A stretch of 64,000 nt of DNA from Mesobacillus jeotgali. Its GTDB lineage: Bacteria > Bacillota > Bacilli > Bacillales > Cytobacillaceae. Below the pieces are notes generated by a model. The model worked only from the letters and a program-made list of their open reading frames with translations. It searched no databases and was not told the origin of the DNA. How positions within the stretch are numbered: the stretch's first letter is position 1; each line of letters starts with the position of its first letter. A program made the position numbers and the translations under genes. The DNA lies in the NCBI RefSeq assembly GCF_014856545.2, contig NZ_CP109811.1, positions 1,854,001-1,918,000 on the forward strand, read 5' to 3'. Below are positions 15,478-24,716 of the stretch, one piece after another.

Positions 15478-15804
15478 ATGAATAAACAATTAACTGATCC
15501 AGAATTCCTTACTTTTTGTGAAACCGCTCTGCCAATAGAAGTGGTAGAGAAATTTACCGATAATAATATCCGCGGACTTGAGAATATTGCACTTAGGTCG
15601 ATTTCAACTCGCAATAAACTCCCGGCAAATGTAGCCAATCTTCTGGTTGCTTATTTTTACAGCCACTTCGGTAATCAAGTATATAATCGTAATGACCTGG
15701 CGCGTTTATATGATTACTGGGCATCAAAGGATGTCAGGACAATGGCTCAAGCAGCCGAAATGACCAGTGAAGATATTGAGGCTGTTCTCAATACGTTAAG
15801 ATGA
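15478..15804 (+). CDS. Small protein with DnaD/DnaB C-terminal-like domain
   Basis: The product is a 108-residue helical protein. Its middle part, 'LPANVANLLVAYFYSHFGNQ' followed by 'LYDYWASKDVRTMAQAAEM', resembles the DDBH2 domain of the Bacillus DnaD and DnaB replication initiation proteins (a helix bundle ending in a W-x-x-x-x-V-x-T-x-x-x-A motif). The N-terminal winged-helix part of those proteins is absent. It could bind DNA, or it could be a remote homologue with another role. AGCAGGAG precedes the ATG, and a strong terminator follows directly. Confidence 0.55.
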   Translation: MNKQLTDPEFLTFCETALPIEVVEKFTDNNIRGLENIALRSISTRNKLPANVANLLVAYFYSHFGNQVYNRNDLARLYDYWASKDVRTMAQAAEMTSEDIEAVLNTLR

Positions 15805-15816
15805 TGTCATAACTTT

Positions 15817-15848
15817 AAAACAGGCTGAGCTCAGCCTGTTTTTTTTGC
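15817..15848 (+). terminator. Rho-independent terminator
   Basis: AAAACAGGCTGA (15817-15828) pairs with TCAGCCTGTTTT (15831-15842) and continues into a T-run. The core is a perfect palindrome. Confidence 0.85.
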
Positions 15849-15983
15849 TCTTTTTGCGTTCATTCTTATCTTTGTTTTCGGATTGGTGGTAAAGCAACAA
15901 AATAGCAAAACAAGAATTAGTGAAGGAATATCACTTGAAATATAGAATAGTACACTAAACTAATAGAAGGTGGGTGTCATTTT

Positions 15984-16481
15984 TTGCTGGAAAATAGTCT
16001 GGTTAGACTTGCGGTAATAGAAGATGGCGAAAAGATTATCGAGTTGCTAAAAAATAACGCAAAGTGGATGCAAGATCATGGAATTAATCAATGGCAATAC
16101 CTTTTAAACGGAGGGGATGATGAGGAAATCCTGGAAGCCATAAAGCAGAAAAAAACATATATCCTCCTGAATAATGAAAAATTAATTGGTACATTTACAC
16201 TGTCGACAACCCAAAGTGAATGGGACAAGCATATATTTGGGGAGGACCCTGATGGAGATTCAATGTATCTGCACAGGCTTGCTGTATTGCCCGCATTTAT
16301 CGGCAAAGGTCTTGGAAAAGAGATATTAAGGTGGATTGAGGATAATGTTTCAACTGACAAAACCTATTTAAAATTAGACTGTGTTGCCGACAACAGCAAA
16401 CTGAATCAATTCTACTGTGCAAATGGATTTCACTACATCGGTGAAACAGATCAACACAGTAAATTTCAAAAAAAATTTTGA
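15984..16481 (+). CDS. GNAT-family N-acetyltransferase
   Basis: The 165-residue protein has the GNAT fold. The acetyl-CoA loop is 'LAVLPAFIGKGLGKEILRWI' (motif A, Q/R-x-x-G-x-G/A), preceded by strand 'YLHRL' and followed by 'NQFYCANGFHYIGE' (motif B). The N-terminal part 'WMQDHGINQWQYL' is common in Bacillus acetyltransferases of unknown target. It starts with TTG at 15984 after AGAAGGTGG. The stop codon is part of the terminator stem that follows. Confidence 0.8.
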   Translation: MLENSLVRLAVIEDGEKIIELLKNNAKWMQDHGINQWQYLLNGGDDEEILEAIKQKKTYILLNNEKLIGTFTLSTTQSEWDKHIFGEDPDGDSMYLHRLAVLPAFIGKGLGKEILRWIEDNVSTDKTYLKLDCVADNSKLNQFYCANGFHYIGETDQHSKFQKKF

Positions 16482-16502
16482 CCCTAGTTGGGTCTTTTTT
16501 TG
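16480..16502 (+). terminator. Terminator overlapping the GNAT stop codon
   Basis: GACCC and GGGTC around TAGTT, followed by seven or more T. The stem is short but the tail is strong. Confidence 0.65.
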
Positions 16503-16612
16503 TATATACACTTGATATTTCACTTAATGTTAATAAACATGGCAGAGTACCAGCCTGAATAAGGGTTAAAATGGAGTTGCGAAGAAGAGATGTTTTAGCG
16601 AGGGATTAGTTT

Positions 16613-17653
16613 ATGGTTATCCAAACAGAATTTTTGGCGGAAATTGTTGATCATCTGCCTGAGGGCATGATTGTAATGGATAAGGATCGGAGTATTCATT
16701 ATCTTAATGAAAAGGCAGTTCATATGACTGGATGGAAGCTTGGCGAGAAAGTACCCTACTGTACTTATTGCCAGGAAAGAGAGCTGGATGAGGATGAAAA
16801 TCGCTGTATTTTAACTTCTGATGAACCGATTCCTTTTTTCAACTCCCATCTGGCGGTATATGAAGGACTTGAAGAATTTGAAATGTCTTTAAAGAAGATG
16901 ATTATATCGGAAGAAGAATTTTATGTACTTAGAATACGGCCGCCTGTACGGAATGAGAATAGCGAGCGGGCACGATTCCATGAGCTGCTTGTTCAAGAAA
17001 CACTGCTGGCGCAGGAGGCAGAGCGCAAAAGGATAGCCATGGAACTGCATGATCATATAGGACAGAGTGTCTATAGCATTTTTCTTGGCCTTGAGGTAAT
17101 CAAACAGAATATTAACGAAGAGAAGTATCAAAATCATGTCACCAACATGGTCAATGTTATGGAAAAAACCCTTGAAGATATTAAGCGCCTGACCAAAAGT
17201 CTCAGACCTGAAATCGTTTATGATATTGGTTTGGAGAAATCACTTCGTCAAGCTGTAAAGGACTGGAGAAAACTATACCAAATAGACATTTTTTTGGAGA
17301 TGGAGCTTGATAAGGAGCAAAAACTTGATCCGGAAAAAGAACTTCATCTATTCAGGATTATCCAGGAAAGTATCACAAATTCGGTTCGTCATGGAAAAGC
17401 AACCTATTTCTCCATCCATTTAAAAACATTCTATCAATATATATTTTTTCAGTTATTCGATAATGGCAATGGTTTCATTTCCAAAGGATGCAAGACGAAA
17501 GGGCTCGGCCTGAAGCATATGTACGAGCGCTGCAAAATACTTGATGGGGATATTAAGTGGGTCAGCAAGGAAGGCGGACCTACACGGGTAGAAGGGTTTG
17601 TATCTTTAACAAAAGCGGAGGAGGAGAGGGAAGATGAACCTAATGATCATTGA
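16613..17653 (+). CDS. Soluble PAS-domain sensor histidine kinase (NarX/DegS class) with cysteine cluster
   Basis: This 346-residue cytoplasmic kinase of the HisKA_3 class has no membrane segment. A PAS domain (residues about 1-110) holds three cysteines, C50-x2-C53-x11-C65, in 'YCTYCQERE' and 'ENRCIL'. These could bind an Fe-S cluster or zinc, as the PAS cysteines of the oxygen sensor NreB do (that one uses four). The dimerisation helix follows with the phospho-acceptor His in 'MELHDHIGQSVYS', then the HATPase with 'RIIQESITNSVRHGKA' and 'DNGNGF...KGLGLKHMYER'. It overlaps the response regulator gene by 20 bases. The next genes encode an ABC exporter, so control of efflux is the likely output. 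Confidence 0.85.
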   Translation: MVIQTEFLAEIVDHLPEGMIVMDKDRSIHYLNEKAVHMTGWKLGEKVPYCTYCQERELDEDENRCILTSDEPIPFFNSHLAVYEGLEEFEMSLKKMIISEEEFYVLRIRPPVRNENSERARFHELLVQETLLAQEAERKRIAMELHDHIGQSVYSIFLGLEVIKQNINEEKYQNHVTNMVNVMEKTLEDIKRLTKSLRPEIVYDIGLEKSLRQAVKDWRKLYQIDIFLEMELDKEQKLDPEKELHLFRIIQESITNSVRHGKATYFSIHLKTFYQYIFFQLFDNGNGFISKGCKTKGLGLKHMYERCKILDGDIKWVSKEGGPTRVEGFVSLTKAEEEREDEPNDH

Positions 17654-18260
17654 TGACCATGAAATCGTCCGGGATGGATTAAGTATGCTCTTACAGCAAT
17701 CTTTTTGCATTGACGGAAGGATTTGTGCCTGCGATGGCTATGAAGCAGTTAAAGCTGCAGCGGACTTCCCCGCCGACCTGGTACTGCTGGACCTTTCGAT
17801 GCCGGGCGGCCTGGATGGAATGACGACATTGGAAAGGCTGCGGAAACTTCTGCCTGATGCCAAAATAGTCATTTTCTCGATGCACGATGATATCGGGTAT
17901 CAGAAGAAAGCCTACGAGGCCGGGGCCGACGGTTATTTAATCAAGCAGCTGAAGCGGGACGATCTCATCCAATCCCTGGACAAAATTTTAGCGAACCAAA
18001 AGGTGTTCGATACCCATGTGTGGGAAGATGATTCGGAAGGTGACCAAATCAATCTCGTTGATCTTCCAATAACGAAGCGAGAAAAAGAGGTATTTATTCT
18101 TACTGTAAAAGGATATTCCCAAAAGGATATCGCGGAAAGGCTTGATATATCAGTCAAAACCGTTGAAAACCATCGCCAGAAAATCGGTGAGAAGCTAGGA
18201 ACGCACAAACGATATGAATGGGTCGAGACTGCATTGAAATATAATGTATTGCAGCCTTAG
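17634..18260 (+). CDS. NarL/LuxR-family response regulator
   Basis: The partner of the kinase encoded just upstream has 208 residues: a receiver domain with acidic pocket 'IIDDHE', phospho-acceptor Asp53 in 'LVLLDLSMPGG' and the conserved 'GYLIK', then a LuxR-type HTH ('LPITKREKEVFILTVKGYSQ', 'ISVKTVENHRQKIGEKLG'). It probably activates the ABC genes at 18466-21734, as LnrK does for lnrLMN in B. subtilis. It starts inside the kinase gene after a GGAGGAGAGG site. A terminator follows, so the exporter has its own promoter. Confidence 0.88.
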   Translation: MNLMIIDDHEIVRDGLSMLLQQSFCIDGRICACDGYEAVKAAADFPADLVLLDLSMPGGLDGMTTLERLRKLLPDAKIVIFSMHDDIGYQKKAYEAGADGYLIKQLKRDDLIQSLDKILANQKVFDTHVWEDDSEGDQINLVDLPITKREKEVFILTVKGYSQKDIAERLDISVKTVENHRQKIGEKLGTHKRYEWVETALKYNVLQP

Positions 18261-18293
18261 AAGCAGGACAGATAATGATGTCTTGCTTTTTTA
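18261..18293 (+). terminator. Rho-independent terminator after the response regulator
   Basis: AAGCAGGACA (18261-18270) pairs with TGTCTTGCTT (18279-18288, one G-T pair), followed by T-rich sequence. Confidence 0.7.
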
Positions 18294-18465
18294 TTTCTCT
18301 TAATGTGATTAAAATATGTTCTTTCTTGGGGGGAATTGCAGGTGGGATGTCATAATCCATTTGAGAATCTTTTAAAACAATTTCATGTATTAATTGGAAA
18401 TTATTTCATAAATGCAGTTTTTCTGAGATAATAAAATCAAATATAGGTCGAAAGCAGGTGTCTGA

Positions 18466-19407
18466 ATGGAAGTCCTGGAAGTAAGTCAATTGACTAAGAG
18501 GTTCAGAGATTTCGAAGCAGTTAAGAATGTTTCTTTTTCCGTGCAAAAAGGTGAATCATTTGGTCTTTTGGGACCAAATGGGGCAGGAAAGACCACCACG
18601 ATCCAGATGATATCCGGGTTATTCCCTCCAAGTTCAGGAACCATTGACATAGCAGGCATTGACATGGTCAGGCAGCCAAAGCAGGGGCAAGCGCTTTTAG
18701 GCATTGTTCCTCAGGAAATTGCTCTATACCAAACGATGAGTGCGCGGGAAAACCTTACATTCTGGGGAAGAATGTACGGTTTAAGAGGAAACCACTTGCA
18801 AAAAAGGATAAATGAAGTACTTGAAATCATCGGTTTGACCGATCGGGCCAGGGAAAAAGTAGAGACTTTTTCTGGCGGTATGAAGAGGAGAGTCAATATC
18901 GGTGCTGCGATTTTACATAAACCGGAATTATTGATCATGGATGAACCAACTGTAGGGATCGATCCTCAATCCCGCAGCCATATCCTTGAAACAGTGAAAC
19001 AATTGAATGCAGAAGGGATGACTGTTATCTATACAAGTCACTATATGGAGGAAGTTGAGTATCTTTGTGAAAAGATCGGCATTATGGATCAGGGAGAATT
19101 CATTACATCGGGATCCATTTCCGAGTTGAGGGAGACAATTGGTGATCGTTCACGGATTGTCATGAACTTTTCGAAGGCACTCAACCTTGAAAACATAAAG
19201 ACGATACTGTCTCCTTCAATACCTGAAAAAGACCTGTCATTGAATCATGATGAGCTGGCCATTTTTCATAAAGAGCCACAAAAAGTGCTAAGTGAATTAA
19301 TTCAGTCAGTTACGGGAGCGGGTTTTGAAATCACATCCGTAGAAGTCGTGGAACCGAACCTTGAGAGTGTATTTCTCCACCTTACTGGCCGAAGTTTAAG
19401 GGATTAA
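18466..19407 (+). CDS. ABC transporter ATP-binding protein (LnrL-like, drug-export type)
   Basis: This is the 313-residue ATPase of an ABC-2 exporter. Walker A is 'GPNGAGKTTT', the signature is 'FSGGMKRRVNIGAA', Walker B is 'LLIMDEPTVGIDPQS' and the H-loop is 'YTSHYMEE'. It has the C-terminal extension of DrrA/CcmA-type ATPases. The length and the arrangement (two-component system, then ATPase, then two ABC-2 permeases of about 396 and 376 residues) parallel B. subtilis lnrJK-lnrLMN for linearmycin and polyene resistance. The actual substrate is unknown. Two permease genes follow closely. Confidence 0.88.
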   Translation: MEVLEVSQLTKRFRDFEAVKNVSFSVQKGESFGLLGPNGAGKTTTIQMISGLFPPSSGTIDIAGIDMVRQPKQGQALLGIVPQEIALYQTMSARENLTFWGRMYGLRGNHLQKRINEVLEIIGLTDRAREKVETFSGGMKRRVNIGAAILHKPELLIMDEPTVGIDPQSRSHILETVKQLNAEGMTVIYTSHYMEEVEYLCEKIGIMDQGEFITSGSISELRETIGDRSRIVMNFSKALNLENIKTILSPSIPEKDLSLNHDELAIFHKEPQKVLSELIQSVTGAGFEITSVEVVEPNLESVFLHLTGRSLRD

Positions 19408-19420
19408 GGAGGTAGTTGAA

Positions 19421-20611
19421 ATGGGTTTTTGGTGGCTGGCACTAAAAGATGCGCTCCTCATGGGCAGAGACCGGAAGGCACTGTTGACGCTTGTCTTTAT
19501 GCCTATTTTATTGATTGGGATCCTTGGTGCAGCATTTGGCAATATGATGGATGAAGAGGAAGCAGCTTCGATTAAAAAATTCAAGGTCGGTATTGTGAAT
19601 TATGATGAAGGCGAGCTTGGCAGTGTCTTGTCTCAAGAGGTATTCAAGAAAGGCCTTCCGGAACTCATTTCTGCAAAGGAAATGACCGAGGAGAAGCTGG
19701 AAGACAGTTTAAAGGAGCAGGAAATTTCCGTCGGTATCATTATTCCGCGGGATTTTTCCGGCCACATCATTTCGGGTGGGAATTCTGAGGTACGGGTCAT
19801 CTCCATTCCGTCAGCTTCTATTCAATCATCGATTGTCGAGAATGTCGTGCTTCAATTCACTCAGAGTGCCGCTATAAATGTAATTGCAATGGAGGTCGCT
19901 GGCCCAACCAGCTTTGGCAAAGCTCTCCCTGCTATGTCTCAATTGGCGGAAGCTGATTATGCCTTTGTTGAAGAAGCAGCGGCAGAACAGGATCAGAAAC
20001 CAGTGGGCTCATTCCAGTATTACGCAGCCGGTATGGGTGTCATGTTCTTGCTGATGACGGTTATTACTGGAGTAAGCGCAATGATCGATGAAAAGGAACA
20101 AGATGTATTCAATCGTTTGCTTGTTACAAAGCTGTCTAATCAACATTACTTAATAGGCAAGTTTATTGGCTTGCTGTTTATGTCTTCAGTTCAATTTTTC
20201 ATTATTATTCTTGGGACACATTACCTTTACGATGTTCAATGGGGAGAGTCCATGACTGGGGTTATAATTGTCGGCTTTGCATTTGTTTTTAGTGTCAGCG
20301 GGCTGGGGGTACTTCTGGGAGCTCTAGTCAAAAAAGAGAAAACATTCAATGCTGCCGGAATGCTGGCTACTCAAATAATGGCTGCACTTGGAGGGAGCAT
20401 GGTCCCATTGTATATCTTTCCCGACTGGGTCAATACGGTCGTCAAAGTCCTTCCAAATGCTCTTGCCCTCCAAACATTCCTGGAGCTCATGTCTGGTGCC
20501 GGAGTATGGCAAGTACTGATAGAAGCAGGCATTTTAATTGCGATTGGTCTTGTATCCCTTCTAATTGCGTTTGTATCCCTTTTCGCTGGGAGGAGGGCTT
20601 TGCATGCGTAA
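19421..20611 (+). CDS. ABC-2 type permease (LnrM-like)
   Basis: This 396-residue membrane component has one N-terminal transmembrane helix, a large extracytoplasmic domain (about residues 45-200, rich in Glu and Lys), and five further membrane segments in the C-terminal half ('MGVMFLLMTVITGVSAMIDE' onward). The 'EKEQDVFNRLLVTKLS' coupling helix is typical of ABC2_membrane_3 proteins. AAGGAGGTAG precedes the ATG. It is co-transcribed with the ATPase and overlaps the next permease by 8 bases. Confidence 0.86.
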   Translation: MGFWWLALKDALLMGRDRKALLTLVFMPILLIGILGAAFGNMMDEEEAASIKKFKVGIVNYDEGELGSVLSQEVFKKGLPELISAKEMTEEKLEDSLKEQEISVGIIIPRDFSGHIISGGNSEVRVISIPSASIQSSIVENVVLQFTQSAAINVIAMEVAGPTSFGKALPAMSQLAEADYAFVEEAAAEQDQKPVGSFQYYAAGMGVMFLLMTVITGVSAMIDEKEQDVFNRLLVTKLSNQHYLIGKFIGLLFMSSVQFFIIILGTHYLYDVQWGESMTGVIIVGFAFVFSVSGLGVLLGALVKKEKTFNAAGMLATQIMAALGGSMVPLYIFPDWVNTVVKVLPNALALQTFLELMSGAGVWQVLIEAGILIAIGLVSLLIAFVSLFAGRRALHA

Positions 20612-21734
20612 AATTTTATCCATTGCCATTTTACATCTGAAATCATTGTTCAAATCACCTTCAGCGATTGTGATGATGTTCATCATGCCAATTATGTTCA
20701 GTCTTATTTTTGGAGGAATTGGCTCAGAAGGGTCTTCACGGGATAAACCGGTTGTGCTGATGGCAGCAAAAGATGATGAATCAAACAGCAGGATTCTCGA
20801 GTTACTGTCATCAAATGGCCAGTATACCTGGAGAAATGCGGAGGAAAAGCAAGCCAGAGAATCGGTCGAAAATCAAGAGGCTATTGCAGCGGTGATAATC
20901 GCTGAATCGGCATTAGAGAGCCATGATTCCGGTAAGCCTCTTTTTCAAATGGTTGTCCAAAGGAAAACCCAGGAGTATCTTGCATTAAAAAGTTATGTTG
21001 AAGGTGTTGGGAGGACTGTTATTCAAACCATTGAAATGTCCCCTGAACAAGATGCATTGGCCTTCAAAGCTATACTAGAAAAAGCAGCAGCGCGAGAACC
21101 ATTGGAAATCAGCAGTGAAGTCATTCATAAAGAAGAATCAAAGACTGGTTCAGTCGGCATGCTGGCGATCGGCTTTACGATTATGTTCATGATGTTTGGC
21201 ATATCAGGAGCAGCCTCCACCATTCTTGATGAAAAAATTGGCGGCACATGGCAGCGCCTGCTCACGTCACCAACAACGAAAGTCCAGGTAATGACAGGCT
21301 ATCTATTTTCATATTTCTTGATGGGGGCAATCCAGTTAATCGTCCTCATGATTGTCATGTACTTAATTTATGGTTCAATGTGGGGCAATTTGTTTTATTT
21401 CGTACCATTTGCAGCACTCGTCATCATCACGATTGTCGGCTTTGGCCTGATGATGGCCAGCATCGTAAAATCGAGACAGCAGGCTAGTGCGCTGAGCGCT
21501 GTGTTGATTGTCAGTACATGCATGCTCGGAGGTGTTTACTGGCCAATAGAGATTGTGCCGGAATTCATGCAGCAAATAGCCAAGGTAGTGCCCCAAAGTT
21601 GGATGATCACAGGATTCCGTGAAATCGTCAGTGGAAGCCTTTATCTCCCTGCACTCCGGAATTCAACACTGGTATTACTAGTATTCAGCTTACTATTTTT
21701 TACAATTGGGTTGAGGAAGATGAAATATGATTAA
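20604..21734 (+). CDS. ABC-2 type permease (LnrN-like)
   Basis: The second membrane component (376 residues) has the same topology as its neighbour: an N-terminal helix, an extracytoplasmic loop, then a five-helix core starting 'LAIGFTIMFMMFGISGAAST', with the coupling segment 'EKIGGTWQRLLTSPT'. I chose the ATG at 20604 because GGGAGGAGGG lies about 8 bases upstream. A start at 20565 would include that site. It is likely a heterodimer partner of the product of 19421. A weak hairpin follows. Confidence 0.85.
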   Translation: MRKILSIAILHLKSLFKSPSAIVMMFIMPIMFSLIFGGIGSEGSSRDKPVVLMAAKDDESNSRILELLSSNGQYTWRNAEEKQARESVENQEAIAAVIIAESALESHDSGKPLFQMVVQRKTQEYLALKSYVEGVGRTVIQTIEMSPEQDALAFKAILEKAAAREPLEISSEVIHKEESKTGSVGMLAIGFTIMFMMFGISGAASTILDEKIGGTWQRLLTSPTTKVQVMTGYLFSYFLMGAIQLIVLMIVMYLIYGSMWGNLFYFVPFAALVIITIVGFGLMMASIVKSRQQASALSAVLIVSTCMLGGVYWPIEIVPEFMQQIAKVVPQSWMITGFREIVSGSLYLPALRNSTLVLLVFSLLFFTIGLRKMKYD

Positions 21735-21740
21735 AAAATG

Positions 21741-21775
21741 CCAGTCCTTATAGGGACTGGTAATTCTTTTTAAGG
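21741..21775 (+). terminator. Probable terminator after the ABC exporter genes
   Basis: CCAGTCC (21741-21747) pairs with GGACTGG around TATAG, followed by TAATTCTTTTT. The T-run is interrupted. Confidence 0.5.
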
Positions 21776-21832
21776 GGATTCTATCGAAAATTATTTTTTG
21801 TCGAGTTATAATAGATATTTAGAATAATAGTC

Positions 21833-21967
21833 GAAAAAGAGCTGTTTCCAGTGTGCATTGCCCAAATAAGAGTGTGAGCACGGGAAACGGTTAGGTCAGG
21901 GCTTCTGCATTGACCGAAAAAGAGTAAGAGAATGGAAAACGGTCAAAGCGGATCCCTTGCAATGACC
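21833..21967. repeat. Degenerate 52-bp tandem repeat upstream of mutS
   Basis: Two full 52-bp units (21864-21915 and 21916-21967) and a shorter one (21833-21863) follow each other. The anchors GCATTG(A/C)CC or GCAATGACC occur at 21855, 21907 and 21959, exactly 52 apart. GAAAAAGAG, GGAAA(A)CGGT and GGTCA are also shared. GGTCA (21894, 21941) can pair with TGACC (21911, 21963), giving one hairpin per unit. The array ends 35 bp before the mutS start. The function is unknown. Confidence 0.65.
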
Positions 21968-22002
21968 TTACAATAAAAGCAAAGTGAATTTTGGAGGATA
22001 AT

Positions 22003-24662
22003 ATGGCTGCATATACCCCTATGATCAAGCAATACCTGCAAGTGAAGGCGGATTACAAGGATGCCTTTTTATTTTTCCGTTTGGGAGATTTTTATGAAAT
22101 GTTCTTCGAGGATGCATTAAAGGCATCACAGGAACTTGAAATTACACTGACGAGCAGAGAGGGCGGTGGAGAGGAACGGATTCCGATGTGCGGTGTTCCT
22201 TACCACTCAGCTCCTAACTATATTGAACAGTTGATTAACAAAGGCTATAAAGTAGCGATTTGTGAACAAACAGAAGATCCCAAGACTGCCAAAGGTGTCG
22301 TTAAGCGTGAAGTTGTCCAGCTAATCACTCCGGGAACCGTAATGGAAGGAAGAGGGCTTTTAGAAAAAGAAAATAACTTTATCGCTACTGTTTCGGCTTT
22401 TCAGGGAAACATATATGGTTTTGCCTGCAGTGACCTGTCGACAGGAGAAAGCAGGGCTACTTTAATTAACGGCAGTATTGAAGACCTTATTAACGAATTA
22501 TCGATTTCCGGAGCAAAGGAAGTTGTCATTGAAAGCACGCTTTCACCAGAAGTCCAGAAAAAGCTGAAGGAGCGTTCTATTCTAGCGCTGTCAATAGAGG
22601 ATAACACTGAAATGAATGAAGCTTTCTCAGTTCTATTTGAGCACCTTGAGAATGAGCAGTTAAAAAGCACAGCTTCAAGATTATTCAATTATTTGTACCG
22701 GACGCAGAAGCGCAGCCTTGATCATTTGCAAAAGGTATCTGCCTATCAGGTCCAGCAATATATGAAGATTGATTATTTTTCGAAGCGAAATCTTGAACTG
22801 ACAGAAACGATACGTTCTACTGCAAAAAAAGGAACACTTCTATGGCTGCTTGATGAGACAATGACTGCCATGGGCGGCAGGATGCTGAAGCAATGGATAA
22901 ACAGGCCGTTGATTGACAAAGGAGAAATCGGCCGCCGCCAAGAACTGGTCCAGCTTTTTGTCGGACAGTTTTTTGAGCGCCAGGAATTGCGGGAGAAGCT
23001 GAAAGAGGTATACGATCTTGAACGTTTGGCCGGCAGGGTTGCTTTTGGCAATTTAAATCCAAGAGACTTGATGCAGCTAAAAAGGTCTTTATTACAGGTG
23101 CCATCGCTAAAACATATTTTGGAGAGTCTTCCCCACGAGGAAGCTGCCCATATGGCAGATAGACTTGACCCTTGCGAGGAGGCAGCGGATCTGCTCGAAC
23201 AGGCCATCGTCGATAATCCTCCGATCTCTGTCAAGGAAGGGAATATCATTCGCGATGGTTACGATCAGCAGCTTGATCAATACCGAGATGCCAGCAGGAA
23301 TGGAAAAACGTGGATTGCGATGCTGGAGCGGGATGAGCGTGAGAAAACAGGGATAAAATCCTTAAAGGTTGGCTATAACCGAGTGTTTGGCTACTATATT
23401 GAAATAACGAAGGCGAACCTGCATCTTCTTCAGGAAGGCCAGTATGAGCGCAAACAGACGCTTTCTAATGCTGAGCGCTTTATCACGCCTGACTGAAGGA
23501 AAAGGAAGACTTGATCCTTGCAGCCGAGGAAAAAAGTGTCGAGCTAGAATATCAGCTATTTACCGGAATTCGCGAGACGATAAAAGAATATATTCCTAGA
23601 TTGCAGGGACTTGCAAGGGCTCTAAGTGAACTTGATGTCATTCTCGGGTTTGCAGAGCTGAGTGAACAGCGTCATTATGTAAGACCTATTTTCTCAGCTG
23701 ATCGGAAAATTGTCCTGAAGGATGGACGCCATCCAGTTGTCGAAAAGGTGATGGATGCACAGGAATACGTGCCTAACGATTGCTATATGGACAATGACCG
23801 TGAAGTCCTGCTGATTACAGGGCCGAATATGTCTGGTAAAAGCACATATATGCGCCAGGTTGCCCTGACAGCTATCATGGCTCAAATAGGCTGTTTTGTC
23901 CCGGCCTCCGAGGCGGTCTTGCCGATATTCGACCAGGTTTTCACCAGGATTGGGGCGGCGGATGATCTTGTTTCCGGACAAAGTACTTTCATGGTCGAAA
24001 TGCTGGAGGCAAAGAACGCAATTACCAATGCGACGAAAGACAGTTTGATCCTTTTTGATGAAATCGGCCGTGGTACCTCAACTTATGACGGCATGGCACT
24101 CGCCCAGGCTATGATTGAATATATCCATGATAAGATCAGCGCAAAGACGCTGTTTTCGACACATTATCATGAAATGACTTCACTGGAAAATGAATTGGAA
24201 AAGTTGAAGAATGTACATGTCAGTGCAGTTGAACAGAATGGAAAAGTAGTCTTTCTTCATAAAATCAAGGAGGGTGCAGCAGATAAAAGTTACGGAATAC
24301 ATGTTGCCCAGCTGGCAGAATTACCGGCAGATCTGATCGAACGCGCTGCTGAAATCCTGCAAATACTCGAACATACGGATACCCAGGTGTCTACTGAACT
24401 TAAAAGTCTGAAGAGCGCAGACTCTGTGCGTGAACCATTGCAAAATGGCCATGAAAAACAAAGCATGCTTCAGGCTGCAGAAACGGCAGCCGCAGCTCAA
24501 TTATCATTTTTTGATGAAGAGCCCGAACAAAAGAAAGCAAGTGGCTCAAGCAAAAAAGAGAAGCAGATTATTGAACAATTAAACGGACTGGAAATCCTTG
24601 ATATGACTCCTTTGCAGGCCATGAATATGCTTTACGAGCTGCAAAAAAAGCTGCGAAAGTAA
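22003..24662 (+). pseudogene. mutS: DNA mismatch repair protein MutS, broken by a single-base frameshift
   Basis: MutS recognises mismatches and recruits MutL. The gene starts at the ATG 22003 after GGAGGATAAT, with the wedge motif '[10 protein letters not shown]'. It reads normally through the mismatch, connector and core domains up to 'NAERFITPD', where TGA at 23494-23496 ends the frame (497 residues). In the -1 frame the expected sequence resumes at once ([20 protein letters not shown]) and runs to 24662. That second part holds the clamp end, Walker A '[11 protein letters not shown]', '[12 protein letters not shown]' and the C-terminal region. One base is missing in CCTGA-CTGAAG. The N-terminal product alone lacks the ATPase. 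Either the strain is a natural mutator or this is an assembly error. mutL downstream is intact. Confidence 0.92.
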
Positions 24663-24716
24663 TTATAGTTCACAAAAATGCATGAAGAAAATACTAATAG
24701 CTGGAGGTGAGACGGA

